Origin: an uncultured Planctomycetaceae bacterium | GTDB taxonomy: Bacteria; Planctomycetota; Planctomycetia; Pirellulales; Pirellulaceae | Length of the DNA stretch: 5,917 nucleotides | Direction: 5' to 3' | Assembly (NCBI GenBank): GCA_903927685.1 | Contig: CAIYOB010000179.1 | Location: 1 to 5,917, forward strand | In this document: piece by piece, positions 1 through 5,917 of the stretch | Numbering within the stretch: the stretch's first letter is position 1 | Layout: each line of letters begins with the position of its first letter | Notes under the pieces: model-generated | Database searches by the model: none | What the model was told of the DNA's origin: nothing | What the model saw: the letters and a program-made list of their open reading frames with translations, nothing else | Translations under genes and position numbers: made by a program

Positions 1-443
1 ATGCGGCGGATTCCTTGCTCGGCCGCCGCGCCCAGCAGCCGGTCGGCCGCCTCGTCGGCGTCGGTCACGCCGGTCGTCAGGAACAGGATCTCGAGCCCCT
101 CCTGCCTGGCCGCGGCGGCAGCCTGAGGCAGTTCCCGGGCGACCTGTTCGGGTTCGATATGCCCCTGGGGCCGCACGGTCAAATCCAGTCCGTCCAGGCC
201 GAGCTGCTTGAACCGGCGGCAGAGTTCGGGAATCGGCAAGTCCTGGAAGCTCTTCGTGAAGCCGCCGATCCGCGGGCTCGGCTCTGCCGACGGCGCGTCC
301 GCCGCAGCGGCCCGCTGGGACACGCCGAACAGGCCGTCCGTCATGCCGATCGCACCAAGGATGGGGGACGCCGCCCAGGCTCCGGCCGCCAAGCCGACTC
401 GAGCCGAAGAAGCCACGAAACCTCGCCGATTGAGCCTGTCCAT
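1..443 (-). CDS. Exported sugar phosphate isomerase/epimerase, 3' end outside window
   Basis: The first 147 codons are present and the gene continues past the left edge. Residues 1-30 form a twin-arginine-type signal: N-R-R-G-F-V at 5-10, then an Ala/Gly-rich hydrophobic stretch, so export of a folded protein is expected. From about residue 60 the sequence resembles the start of an AP-endonuclease-2/xylose-isomerase-type TIM barrel: GGFTKSFQDLPIPELCRR (61-78), GLDGLDLTVRP (82-92) and EILFLTTG (118-125) read as successive strand/helix units. Members of this superfamily isomerise or epimerise sugars using a metal bound by Glu/Asp/His; those residues would lie in the missing part, so the reaction cannot be named. 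The ATG at 443 is chosen because GGAGG lies 9 nt upstream; an in-frame ATG at 461 lacks a ribosome site. It lies downstream of the oxidoreductase on the same strand, with a sulfatase relic between them. Confidence 0.87.
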   Translation of the reverse strand, partial: MDRLNRRGFVASSARVGLAAGAWAASPILGAIGMTDGLFGVSQRAAAADAPSAEPSPRIGGFTKSFQDLPIPELCRRFKQLGLDGLDLTVRPQGHIEPEQVARELPQAAAAARQEGLEILFLTTGVTDADEAADRLLGAAAEQGIRR

Positions 444-452
444 CCTCGTCGT

Positions 453-457
453 CCTCC
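453..457 (-). promoter_or_regulatory. Ribosome binding site of the isomerase
   Basis: On the minus strand this reads GGAGG, 9 nt before the ATG at 443. It decides the start over the in-frame ATG six codons upstream (459-461), which has no purine-rich site at a suitable distance. Confidence 0.7.
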
Positions 458-481
458 ACATCCGGTTGCCGGGAAACTCAG

Positions 482-655
482 TTGGCGATCAGTGTAACCG
501 ACGAGGCACCGTTTGGCGACCGGCGGCGCATAGCAGTTATCGATCCGCACGCCCGCCGCGGCCAAGCGATCCAGTTGCGGTGTCACGTTCTCCTGGCTCC
601 CGTAGGACCCCAACCGTTCCCTGCCCAGGTTGTCCGGGAGGATGAAGTTGAATTC
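482..655 (-). pseudogene. Relic of a sulfatase N-terminus
   Basis: Translated on the minus strand, this gap between two genes reads FNFILPDNLGRERLGSYG, then VTPQLDRLAAAGVR and IDNCYAPPV. This matches the opening of the sulfatase (alkaline-phosphatase superfamily) domain: first beta strand, metal-binding Asp pair (here D-N, a variant I recall from some family members), the LG-x-YG turn, TPxLDRLAAxGVRF, and the strand leading to the active site. The match fades after A-P-P-V: no intact C-x-P-S/T-R formylglycine signature is readable in any frame, and only about 58 codons of a domain normally over 400 remain. The reading frame has no start codon or ribosome site at its head; it opens only inside the oxidoreductase coding end. 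It starts about 20 nt after the oxidoreductase stop. I infer that a deletion removed most of a sulfatase gene. Confidence 0.72.
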
Positions 656-674
656 AGCGTGAACCGAACGGCGT

Positions 675-2099
675 TTACAGCTGCCAGGGAGCACGCTTGG
701 GCCGGCACAGCATCGCGGCGGCCTCGTCGTCACCGACAATCTGCTCCCGGTCCGGGTCCCAGCGGAGCTTGCGTTTCAGCCGCATGGCGATGTTGCCGAG
801 GTGGCAAATGGTCGCCGTGCGGTGCCCGATCTCGACCGGCTCGATGGGATCCCGGCGGCTGCGGACCGCGTCGAGGAAGTTCCGTACGTGATCGGGGACC
901 AGATAGCTGGTTCCCTTCTCGGCGCCCGAACGACTGGGGTTGCTGACCGGCAGGTGGATCTCGCCGGAGCCGATCTGCGAGCCGGCCAGGGATTCGGGAT
1001 AGGTCTTCAGGCCGTTGCGGGTGAACTGAACCCAGCCCTCAGTGCCCTCGAACCGCGTCTCGAACCGCCCGGCGGAGTCCGGCTCCTCGGTCCGGCAGAT
1101 CAACTCGACGCCGTCGGCAAAGCGGCAGCGGAAGGCCACTTTGACGGCCGTGGTGAACAGAGCGCCCGGCGGTGGGAACTCGCCCCCCAGATCCTCGACT
1201 TCGACCGGCCCCGTCAAGTCCGTGCCGTGGCCCCACTGGGCGATGTCGTTGCGGTGGGCGCCGAAATTAGTCAGCTGTCCGCCTGAATACTCCAGGATGA
1301 AGCGGAACCGGTAGAAGCAGCGATCCTGGTGGTATTCCGCTTGCGGCGCCGGCCCCAGCCACATGGCGTAGTCAAACCCCTCGGGCACGGGCGTCGGCTG
1401 CCAGCCCACTCCCGGACTGACGGCGTTGTTCGGGGGCAGCAGCGTCAGGATCCGCTCGAGTTTGCCGATCCGCCCGTTGCGAACCAGTTCGCAGGCGTGC
1501 CGGACCAGCGGATACGAGCGCCAGTGACTGCCGGTCTGCAGGATCCGCCCGTGCCGGCGCACGGCCCGTACCATCGCTTGGCCATCGGCCACGGTCAGCG
1601 ACAGCGGTTTCTCGCAGTAGATATCCTTGCCGGCCCGGGCGGCGGCCACGGTCAGCAGCGCGTGCCAGTGGTCCGGCACGATGATCACGACGGCGTCGAT
1701 GTCGCGGCGGTCAAGAATTTCGCGGAAATCGCCATAGGCGTCGCAACCGCGGTACTGGCCGCGGCCCGTCTTCTCGGCATAGTACCGATTCACCCGCTCC
1801 TGGGCCGGCTTGCGCCCGAGGTACTGCTCGGGCGTCCGGTAGCCGTGGCTGGCCGTGTTGACGTCGCACACGGCCAACAGCTGGACATCGTCGTTTTGCA
1901 GGAACGCCGGGATGTCGACCTCGGACTGGTTGCCGTTGCCGATCACCGCGACGCCGATCCGATTGCTGGGAGCCGTGGTCCCGAACACGGAGCGGGGAAC
2001 GATCGTGGGAATGGCAAACGCCGCCCCCGCCGCGCCGAAGTGCTGGAGGAGTTTTCGCCGGCTGCTGCGACCACTCAGCAGGTCACTTGTGCGGACCAT
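675..2099 (-). CDS. Tat-exported Gfo/Idh/MocA-family oxidoreductase
   Basis: This is a 474-residue protein from the chosen ATG. Residues 12-40 give a twin-arginine-type signal (S-S-R-R-K-L-L, then GAAGAAFAIPTIVP). An N-terminal Rossmann fold follows: GVAVIGNGN is the dinucleotide-binding loop, LLAVCDVN the second strand, and DAVVIIVPDHWHALL the strand before the catalytic region. YCEKPLSLT carries the E-K-P motif with the catalytic lysine (residue 164). The C-terminal domain includes GQLTNFGAHRNDIAQW, whose His and Asp sit where the family's active-site pair lies, and a conserved end, LRWDPDREQIVGDDEAA. Such enzymes oxidise or reduce sugars or cyclitols with NAD(P); the substrate cannot be read. 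The frame stays open to a TTG at 2180, but the extra residues are an MRKT repeat rich in AGA/AGG codons and would push the Arg pair far inward. GGGGTGA 5 nt before the ATG at 2099 supports this start. The family is secure; the exact start is less so. Confidence 0.92.
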   Translation of the reverse strand: MVRTSDLLSGRSSRRKLLQHFGAAGAAFAIPTIVPRSVFGTTAPSNRIGVAVIGNGNQSEVDIPAFLQNDDVQLLAVCDVNTASHGYRTPEQYLGRKPAQERVNRYYAEKTGRGQYRGCDAYGDFREILDRRDIDAVVIIVPDHWHALLTVAAARAGKDIYCEKPLSLTVADGQAMVRAVRRHGRILQTGSHWRSYPLVRHACELVRNGRIGKLERILTLLPPNNAVSPGVGWQPTPVPEGFDYAMWLGPAPQAEYHQDRCFYRFRFILEYSGGQLTNFGAHRNDIAQWGHGTDLTGPVEVEDLGGEFPPPGALFTTAVKVAFRCRFADGVELICRTEEPDSAGRFETRFEGTEGWVQFTRNGLKTYPESLAGSQIGSGEIHLPVSNPSRSGAEKGTSYLVPDHVRNFLDAVRSRRDPIEPVEIGHRTATICHLGNIAMRLKRKLRWDPDREQIVGDDEAAAMLCRPKRAPWQL

Positions 2100-2104
2100 G
2101 ATCG

Positions 2105-2111
2105 TCACCCC
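2105..2111 (-). promoter_or_regulatory. Ribosome binding site of the oxidoreductase
   Basis: The minus strand reads GGGGTGA, ending 5 nt before the ATG at 2099. This is close to the anti-Shine-Dalgarno complement GGAGGTGA and favours that start over the in-frame starts at 2147, 2156, 2168 and 2180. Confidence 0.5.
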
Positions 2112-2144
2112 GGGTTTTCGATGGAATTGCCGAATTCGGGCCTT

Positions 2145-2180
2145 CATCTTCCTCATAGTCTTTCTCATCGTCTTCCGCAA
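2145..2180 (-). repeat. Three imperfect 12-bp tandem units
   Basis: On the minus strand the units begin TTGCGGAAGACG, ATGAGAAAGACT and ATGAGGAAGATG. Each pair matches at 8 or 9 of 12 bases. In the oxidoreductase frame they would encode an MRKT-type repeat, but the AGA/AGG/AAG bias differs from the neighbouring coding sequence. I read the tract as the purine-rich leader of that gene rather than as coding. Confidence 0.55.
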
Positions 2181-2181
2181 C

Positions 2182-2216
2182 CCTCCCTGAGTGCAAGCCT
2201 CCCTGAGTGCGAGCCT
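2182..2216. repeat. 16-bp tandem duplication
   Basis: CCTCCCTGAGTGCAAG at 2182-2197 is followed directly by CCTCCCTGAGTGCGAG at 2198-2213, with one mismatch, then CCT begins a third copy. On the minus strand each copy carries GGGAGG, a ribosome-site-like motif. The near-identity suggests a recent slippage duplication. It abuts the 12-bp repeat tract. Confidence 0.85.
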
Positions 2217-2231
2217 TTTTTGCCCACCTGC

Positions 2232-2260
2232 TTGCGGGCCATTTCAACCAAGCTGATAAT
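2232..2260 (+). promoter_or_regulatory. Candidate sigma70-type promoter for the DUF1549/DUF1501 pair
   Basis: TTGCGG (2232-2237) and GATAAT (2255-2260) are separated by exactly 17 nt. The -10 box matches the consensus at 5 of 6 positions and the -35 box at 3 of 6. It lies in the divergent intergenic region, faces the cytochrome-like gene, and would give a leader of about 100 nt. The AT-rich -10 stands out in GC-rich surroundings. The minus-strand promoter was not identified. Confidence 0.4.
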
Positions 2261-2272
2261 GGCTTTCCCGGC

Positions 2273-2314
2273 AGGCACAGCGGCCCACCCCGCTCCAGCG
2301 CGTTCGCGGTGCCT
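2273..2314 (+). other. Possible three-way-junction leader structure
   Basis: Three nested stems fit without gaps at two of the junction faces. The outer stem is AGGCAC (2273-2278) with GTGCCT (2309-2314). The second is AGCGG (2279-2283) with CCGCT (2290-2294), closing the loop CCCACC. The third is CGC (2299-2301) with GCG (2306-2308), closing GTTC. It falls between the candidate promoter and the ribosome site of the downstream gene. The stems are short and the region GC-rich, so chance is a serious alternative. It matches no riboswitch class I recognise. Confidence 0.22.
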
Positions 2315-2353
2315 CGTCCGCGCCCCTCTGCTTTCCCCACGCCGATCCCGCTT

Positions 2354-2357
2354 GGAG
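2354..2357 (+). promoter_or_regulatory. Ribosome binding site of the DUF1549/DUF1553 gene
   Basis: GGAG lies 9 nt before the ATG at 2367. It fixes this start although the frame stays open far upstream through the antisense of the oxidoreductase. An ATG at 2362 is out of frame. Confidence 0.6.
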
Positions 2358-2366
2358 TTGTATGCG

Positions 2367-5237
2367 ATGAAGGTCAGCACCAAGGTGCTCAGGATCCTGG
2401 TCCTGGGCGTGGCGAGTGCCGCGATTTGCGAGCCTGCCGCCTGGCTGAGTGATGCCGTTGCGAGTGCCCAGGAGGCCGGCGGTGGATCTGTCACTTTCCT
2501 GCACGACGTGCTGCCCCTGTTCAACAAGCTGGGCTGCAACTCGATCCACTGCCACGGTTCCGCAGCGGGCAAGGGCGGGCTGCGGCTTTCGATGTTCGGC
2601 GCCGAGCCCGACGCGGATTATGACGCGCTCACCCGGCTGCACATGGGGCGTCGGGTCAATCGCGTCGAGCCGATCAAGAGTCTGTTCCTGCTCAAGGCGA
2701 CCAACGCCATGCCGCACACGGGAGGCGCGGTCGTATCGCCGAATTCGCCGGAATCCGCGCTGCTCGCCTCGTGGGTCGCTCAGGGAGCCCCCTGGGGCGA
2801 TGCCAAACGGGACCTGCCGGTAGCGGTCAAGGTCGCGCCGCAGGAGGTCGTGTTGTCCCGGGGCGCAGGCCAGCAACTGGCGGTTCGCGCGGTGTACGCG
2901 GACGGCAGCGAACGCGACGTGACCCAACTGGCGGCGTTTGCCAGTTCCAATCCTGCGCTGGTGGCCGTGGACTCCAGCGGCAAGTTCGTCGGCCAGGGCT
3001 TTGGCGAGGCGGTGGTCAGCGCGACGTTCCTGCGGCGGTCCGACGTCGTGCGGGTCCTCGTCCCGCAACCGCTGCCCGGCCCCTTTCCCGCGATCAGCCC
3101 GAACAACAAGATCGACGAGCTGGTAGTCGCCAAGCTGCAGAAGCTGGGCTTTCCCCCGTCGGACCTGTGCGCGGACGAGGCCTTTCTGCGGCGGGCGTAC
3201 CTGGACGTCATCGGCTGCCTGCCCAAGCCCGGCGAGACCCGCGAATTTCTCGCGGACCCTGATCCGGCGAAGCGGACCAAGCTGATCGACCGCCTGCTGG
3301 AACGCGACGAATACGCCGACTTCTGGGCGTTGAAGTGGGGCGACTTGCTGAGGATCAAGAGCGAGTACCCGGTGCGTGTCTGGCCGCGCGGCGTGCAGAC
3401 CTATTATCGCTGGGTCCGCGCCAGCATCGCGATGAACAAGCCGTACGACCAATTCGTGCGCGAGCTGCTCACCGCCAACGGCAGCGACTTCCAGGACGGC
3501 CCCGCCAACTACTATCGCGCGGTTCAGAAACGGGAACCCCAGACCTATGCGGAAGCCACGGCCTTGCTGTTCCTGGGCGCCCGGCTCGACTGCGCCCGCT
3601 GCCACGCCCACCCGACGGAGAATTGGGGACTGGACGACGGCCTGGGGCTGGCGGCCTTCTTCAGCAAGGTGGCCATCAAGGCGACGCAGGAGTGGAAAGA
3701 GGAGATCGTCTACGCCAATCCCTACGGCGGCGTCTACCATCCGAAGCTGCGCGATTACGTCAACCCCAAGTTCCTCGGCGGCGAAGTCCTCGACCTCCCG
3801 CGCGACCAGGACCCGCGTCCCCAATTCGCCGCCTGGCTCACTTCGCCGCAGAATCCGTGGTTTGCCAAGGTCATGGCAAATCGAGTCTGGTACTGGCTGT
3901 TGGGCCGCGGGATCGTCCACGAGCCCGACGATTTCCGTTCGACAAATCCGCCCAGCAATCCCGAACTGCTGGACTACCTGACGCAGGAGTTCGTCGCCCA
4001 CAAGTTCGACGTGAAGCACCTGTTCCGGCTGATTCTGAACTCCCGGACCTATCAGCTGTCCAGCCGAGCGAACGACTTGAACCGCAGCGACGTGGCCCAT
4101 TTCTCGCACTACCACGTGCGGCGGATGGGGGCGGAGCAGCTGCTGGACGCGGTCTGCCAGATCACCGGAACGTCCGACCAGTTCGCCAGCTGGATCCCGG
4201 TTCCGCCCACAATCATGCCCGCCGGTTCGCGGGCTGTCCAGGTCTTCGACGGCGACATCAAGAATCCGTTGCTGGACGTGTTTGGCCGCCCGCTCCGCGA
4301 CACGCCCTACGAGTGCGAACGGAAGCTGGAGGGTTCGGTCCGTCAATCGCTCCACCTGGTCAACTCGGACCACTTCGAAGGCAAGATCGCGGGCAGTCCC
4401 TATCTTCAGCAGTTGCTGCAGGCCCACCCGGGCGATGCCGAGCTGCTCGACGAACTGTACCTGGCCACGTTGTCGCGTCTGCCCCGGCCGGACGAAAAGC
4501 AGCGAGTCCTCGACTATCTGTCTGGCGCCGGCAAGACCGTTCCGCCGCAACTGGAGGCCGACAAGCAGGCAGCCGAACAGGCCGTGGCCAAGGTGCGGGC
4601 GGACTTGCCGCAGGCGAACGTCGCCTACGAAGCAGCGGAGAAGGCCGCCCGGGACGCCGAAGCCGCCGCAGCAGCGGCTGCCACCGTCGCGACGCAAGCC
4701 AGCGCCGCGCAGGCCGCAGCCGAACAAGCGGCCGCAGCCAAACGCCGGCTGGCGGTCGAGGCGAAGAAGGCCGTGGACGAACTGACGCAGAAACAGCAGC
4801 AAGCGCCGGCCGACGCCAGCGCGGCCGCTGCGAACGGGGCCGCCGCCGACGCCCAGGCACAGCAGACAGCGGCGGAGGCAGCCCTGGCCGCAATCGGCCA
4901 ACAGCTGACTGCCGCGACCCAGGCCTCCGCGACGGCTGACCAGGCCGCCCAGGAAGCGGACACCGTCGCGGCTCAAGCCAAGACAGCCGCGGACAGCGCT
5001 CTAGCCGCACAGGCGGCCGCCGCGGCCGCCGGGACCGAGAAGCGAAAACTGGCGACCGACGCCCTGGCCACGCGGGACAAGCTGGTCAGCGACGAGACGG
5101 CCGCGGTGGCTGCGGCCGCCGAGGCAGCCAAACGGCATGCCGAAGCGGTCGCCGCCCTGAAGCCGCCTCGACCGCAAGCGTTCCAGGACCTGCTCTGGGC
5201 GCTGCTCAATACCAAGGAGTTTCTGTTCAACCACTAG
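2367..5237 (+). CDS. Periplasmic cytochrome-like DUF1549/DUF1553 protein with Ig-like domain and Ala-rich insertion
   Basis: This is a 956-residue protein. Residues 1-34 look like a Sec signal peptide ending A-S-A before Q35. Residues 41-145 resemble the planctomycete cytochrome c-like domain, with C57-x4-C62-H63 as the haem-type motif and M115/H117 as possible distal ligands. Residues about 152-233 look like a bacterial Ig-like (Big_2) domain (YADGSERDVTQLAAFAS, then SGKFVGQGFGEAVVSA). Residues about 247-437 are DUF1549, with DEAFLRRAYLDVIGCLP and a classical CARCH haem motif at 409-413. Residues about 478-955 are DUF1553 (NPWFAKVMANRVWYWLLGRG, NSRTYQLSS, RRMGAEQLLDAV), ending LLWALLNTKEFLFNH. 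DUF1553 is interrupted at about 722-935 by an Ala-rich, probably helical insertion; without it the protein would be about 745 residues. The role of the family is not firmly established; electron transfer or glycan processing with the DUF1501 partner are proposals. The DUF1501 gene follows after 72 bp with no visible terminator, so the two are probably one transcript. Confidence 0.93.
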   Translation: MKVSTKVLRILVLGVASAAICEPAAWLSDAVASAQEAGGGSVTFLHDVLPLFNKLGCNSIHCHGSAAGKGGLRLSMFGAEPDADYDALTRLHMGRRVNRVEPIKSLFLLKATNAMPHTGGAVVSPNSPESALLASWVAQGAPWGDAKRDLPVAVKVAPQEVVLSRGAGQQLAVRAVYADGSERDVTQLAAFASSNPALVAVDSSGKFVGQGFGEAVVSATFLRRSDVVRVLVPQPLPGPFPAISPNNKIDELVVAKLQKLGFPPSDLCADEAFLRRAYLDVIGCLPKPGETREFLADPDPAKRTKLIDRLLERDEYADFWALKWGDLLRIKSEYPVRVWPRGVQTYYRWVRASIAMNKPYDQFVRELLTANGSDFQDGPANYYRAVQKREPQTYAEATALLFLGARLDCARCHAHPTENWGLDDGLGLAAFFSKVAIKATQEWKEEIVYANPYGGVYHPKLRDYVNPKFLGGEVLDLPRDQDPRPQFAAWLTSPQNPWFAKVMANRVWYWLLGRGIVHEPDDFRSTNPPSNPELLDYLTQEFVAHKFDVKHLFRLILNSRTYQLSSRANDLNRSDVAHFSHYHVRRMGAEQLLDAVCQITGTSDQFASWIPVPPTIMPAGSRAVQVFDGDIKNPLLDVFGRPLRDTPYECERKLEGSVRQSLHLVNSDHFEGKIAGSPYLQQLLQAHPGDAELLDELYLATLSRLPRPDEKQRVLDYLSGAGKTVPPQLEADKQAAEQAVAKVRADLPQANVAYEAAEKAARDAEAAAAAAATVATQASAAQAAAEQAAAAKRRLAVEAKKAVDELTQKQQQAPADASAAAANGAAADAQAQQTAAEAALAAIGQQLTAATQASATADQAAQEADTVAAQAKTAADSALAAQAAAAAAGTEKRKLATDALATRDKLVSDETAAVAAAAEAAKRHAEAVAALKPPRPQAFQDLLWALLNTKEFLFNH
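4530..5171 (+). other. Alanine-rich helical insertion within the DUF1553 domain
   Basis: This encodes residues about 722-935 of the cytochrome-like protein. By hand count 89 of the 200 residues 731-930 are Ala, the rest mostly Glu, Gln, Lys, Asp, Thr and Arg, a composition expected of long amphipathic helices or an Ala-type coiled coil. GCC, GCA, GCG and GCT codons are all used, so this is not a simple triplet expansion. A break-prone segment with Pro814 and Asn823-Gly824 sits near the midpoint, which would suit an antiparallel hairpin returning to the host domain. Canonical DUF1553 sequence resumes with FQDLLWALLNTKEF. Confidence 0.75.
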
Positions 5238-5294
5238 AAGCGGCGGGCAGATGACGAATCCGTTTCACCTGACCCCCACGCCCGGGCACGCCCC

Positions 5295-5300
5295 AAGGAG
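5295..5300 (+). promoter_or_regulatory. Ribosome binding site of the DUF1501 gene
   Basis: AAGGAG ends 9 nt before the ATG at 5310. An ATG at 5303 is only 2 nt away and out of frame with the recognisable protein, so 5310 is the start. Confidence 0.72.
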
Positions 5301-5309
5301 CAATGAACG

Positions 5310-5917
5310 ATGCTGGACATTCACGGTCGCACAGCGGTCTGGAGCCGTCGGGGGCTGAACCGGCGGGATTTCCTACGCGTGGGCGCGTTGAGCGCCACGG
5401 GGCTGACGCTGGCGGACTGGCTCAAGCTGCAAGCCCACGGCCAGGCACAACCCGCCAAGGCCAAGTCGGTCATTCAGTTTTTCATGCTGGGAGGCCCAAC
5501 GCACCTGGACACCTGGGATCCCAAACCCGAGGCGGGCGATGATTACTGCGGGCCGTTGAAGAACCCCATCCAGACCAACGTGCCGGGAATGCGCATCAGC
5601 GAGCTGTTGCCGCTGTGCGCCAAGCAAGCCGACAAGTTCTCCATCCTCCGCGGCTATACGCACCAGGATTTCGGACACGAGACGGCCGCCTATACCGTGG
5701 CCACGGGGGCCCTGCCCGCCGGCGAAATGGTCTACCCGTCGATGGGCGCCGTGACGTCCTTAAAGAAAGGCTACGAGGCCGGCTACCAGGGCGGACTGCC
5801 GCCGTACATCACCCTGACCAGTCCTCTGCCGTGGTTTTCCGACACGGGGTTCCTGGGCACCAAGTACCAGACCTTTGCCACCTACGGAGACCCGAACGAC
5901 AAAGGCTTCCGCGTCCA
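5310..5917 (+). CDS. Tat-exported DUF1501 protein, 3' end outside window
   Basis: The first 202 codons are present, less than half of the usual length of about 430-480 residues. The N-terminus has a clear twin-arginine motif, N-R-R-D-F-L-R at 17-23, followed by VGALSATGLTLADWL. Family motifs follow: GGPTHLDTWDPKPE at 61-74 (usually GGPSHxDTxDPKP), GMRISELLPLCAKQADK at 93-109, RGYTHQDFGHETAAY at 114-128, and YPSMGAVTSL further on. DUF1501 belongs to the alkaline phosphatase/sulfatase-like superfamily, but its substrate is not established. It is usually found beside DUF1549/DUF1553 proteins, as here, and the gap of 72 bp has no terminator, so the two are probably expressed together and act as partners outside the cytoplasm. 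Confidence 0.94.
   Translation, partial: MLDIHGRTAVWSRRGLNRRDFLRVGALSATGLTLADWLKLQAHGQAQPAKAKSVIQFFMLGGPTHLDTWDPKPEAGDDYCGPLKNPIQTNVPGMRISELLPLCAKQADKFSILRGYTHQDFGHETAAYTVATGALPAGEMVYPSMGAVTSLKKGYEAGYQGGLPPYITLTSPLPWFSDTGFLGTKYQTFATYGDPNDKGFRV

Noticed and set aside
2211..2221. T-run suggesting a rho-independent terminator
   Set aside because: Six T residues follow GAGCC, but no stem-forming inverted repeat lies directly upstream and no plus-strand gene ends nearby.
2242..2247. TTGAAA on the minus strand as a -35 box for the oxidoreductase
   Set aside because: No -10-like hexamer lies 16-18 nt downstream on that strand.
1329..2366. Upstream extension of the cytochrome-like reading frame by 346 codons
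   Set aside because: It runs antisense through the oxidoreductase with no domain, whereas the ATG at 2367 has a ribosome site and begins a normal signal peptide.
3335..4939. Open frame of 534 codons on the plus strand within the cytochrome-like gene
   Set aside because: It is an out-of-frame shadow in GC-rich DNA, Arg/Pro/Gly-rich and without motifs.
2244..4976. Open frame of 910 codons on the minus strand opposite the cytochrome-like gene
   Set aside because: It has no recognisable domain, its Arg/Gly/Val/Gln-rich composition is that of the antisense of a GC-rich gene, and the plus-strand frame carries clear family motifs.
5238..5309. Possible terminator or promoter between the two plus-strand genes
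   Set aside because: Only a short GCCCGGGC palindrome is present; there is no stem followed by a T-run and no convincing promoter boxes.
5303..5542. Small open frame starting at the ATG at 5303
   Set aside because: It overlaps the DUF1501 gene in another frame, and its ATG is too close (2 nt) to the AAGGAG site.

Overview
The window looks like chromosomal DNA from a member of the Planctomycetota (Pirellulales/Planctomycetales-like). It is GC-rich and carries hallmark families of that phylum: a cytochrome-like DUF1549/DUF1553 protein followed by a DUF1501 protein, next to exported Gfo/Idh/MocA oxidoreductase and sugar-phosphate-isomerase-type proteins. The phylum assignment rests on family content recognised by eye, not on a database search.

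Layout: two gene groups diverge from an intergenic region of 267 bp (2100-2366). On the minus strand, reading leftwards, are a Tat-type Gfo/Idh/MocA oxidoreductase (675-2099), a short sulfatase N-terminal relic (about 482-655), and the start of a Tat-type sugar phosphate isomerase/epimerase that runs off the left edge (1-443). On the plus strand are a 956-residue DUF1549/DUF1553 protein (2367-5237) and, 72 bp later, a Tat-type DUF1501 protein that runs off the right edge (5310-5917).

The intergenic region holds two adjacent imperfect tandem repeats, a sigma70-like promoter candidate for the plus-strand pair, and a possible small three-way-junction fold in its leader. No stretch over 300 bases is without a gene.

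Working together (inference): all four proteins carry export signals, three twin-arginine and one Sec-type, so the neighbourhood probably acts outside the cytoplasm. The minus-strand genes are of types used in sugar oxidation and isomerisation, and the sulfatase relic hints that the locus once handled a sulfated glycan. The plus-strand pair is a recurrent planctomycete module whose biochemistry is, to my knowledge, unsettled.

The most unusual element is an alanine-rich segment of about 210 residues spliced into the C-terminal part of the DUF1553 domain, just ahead of its conserved last helix.
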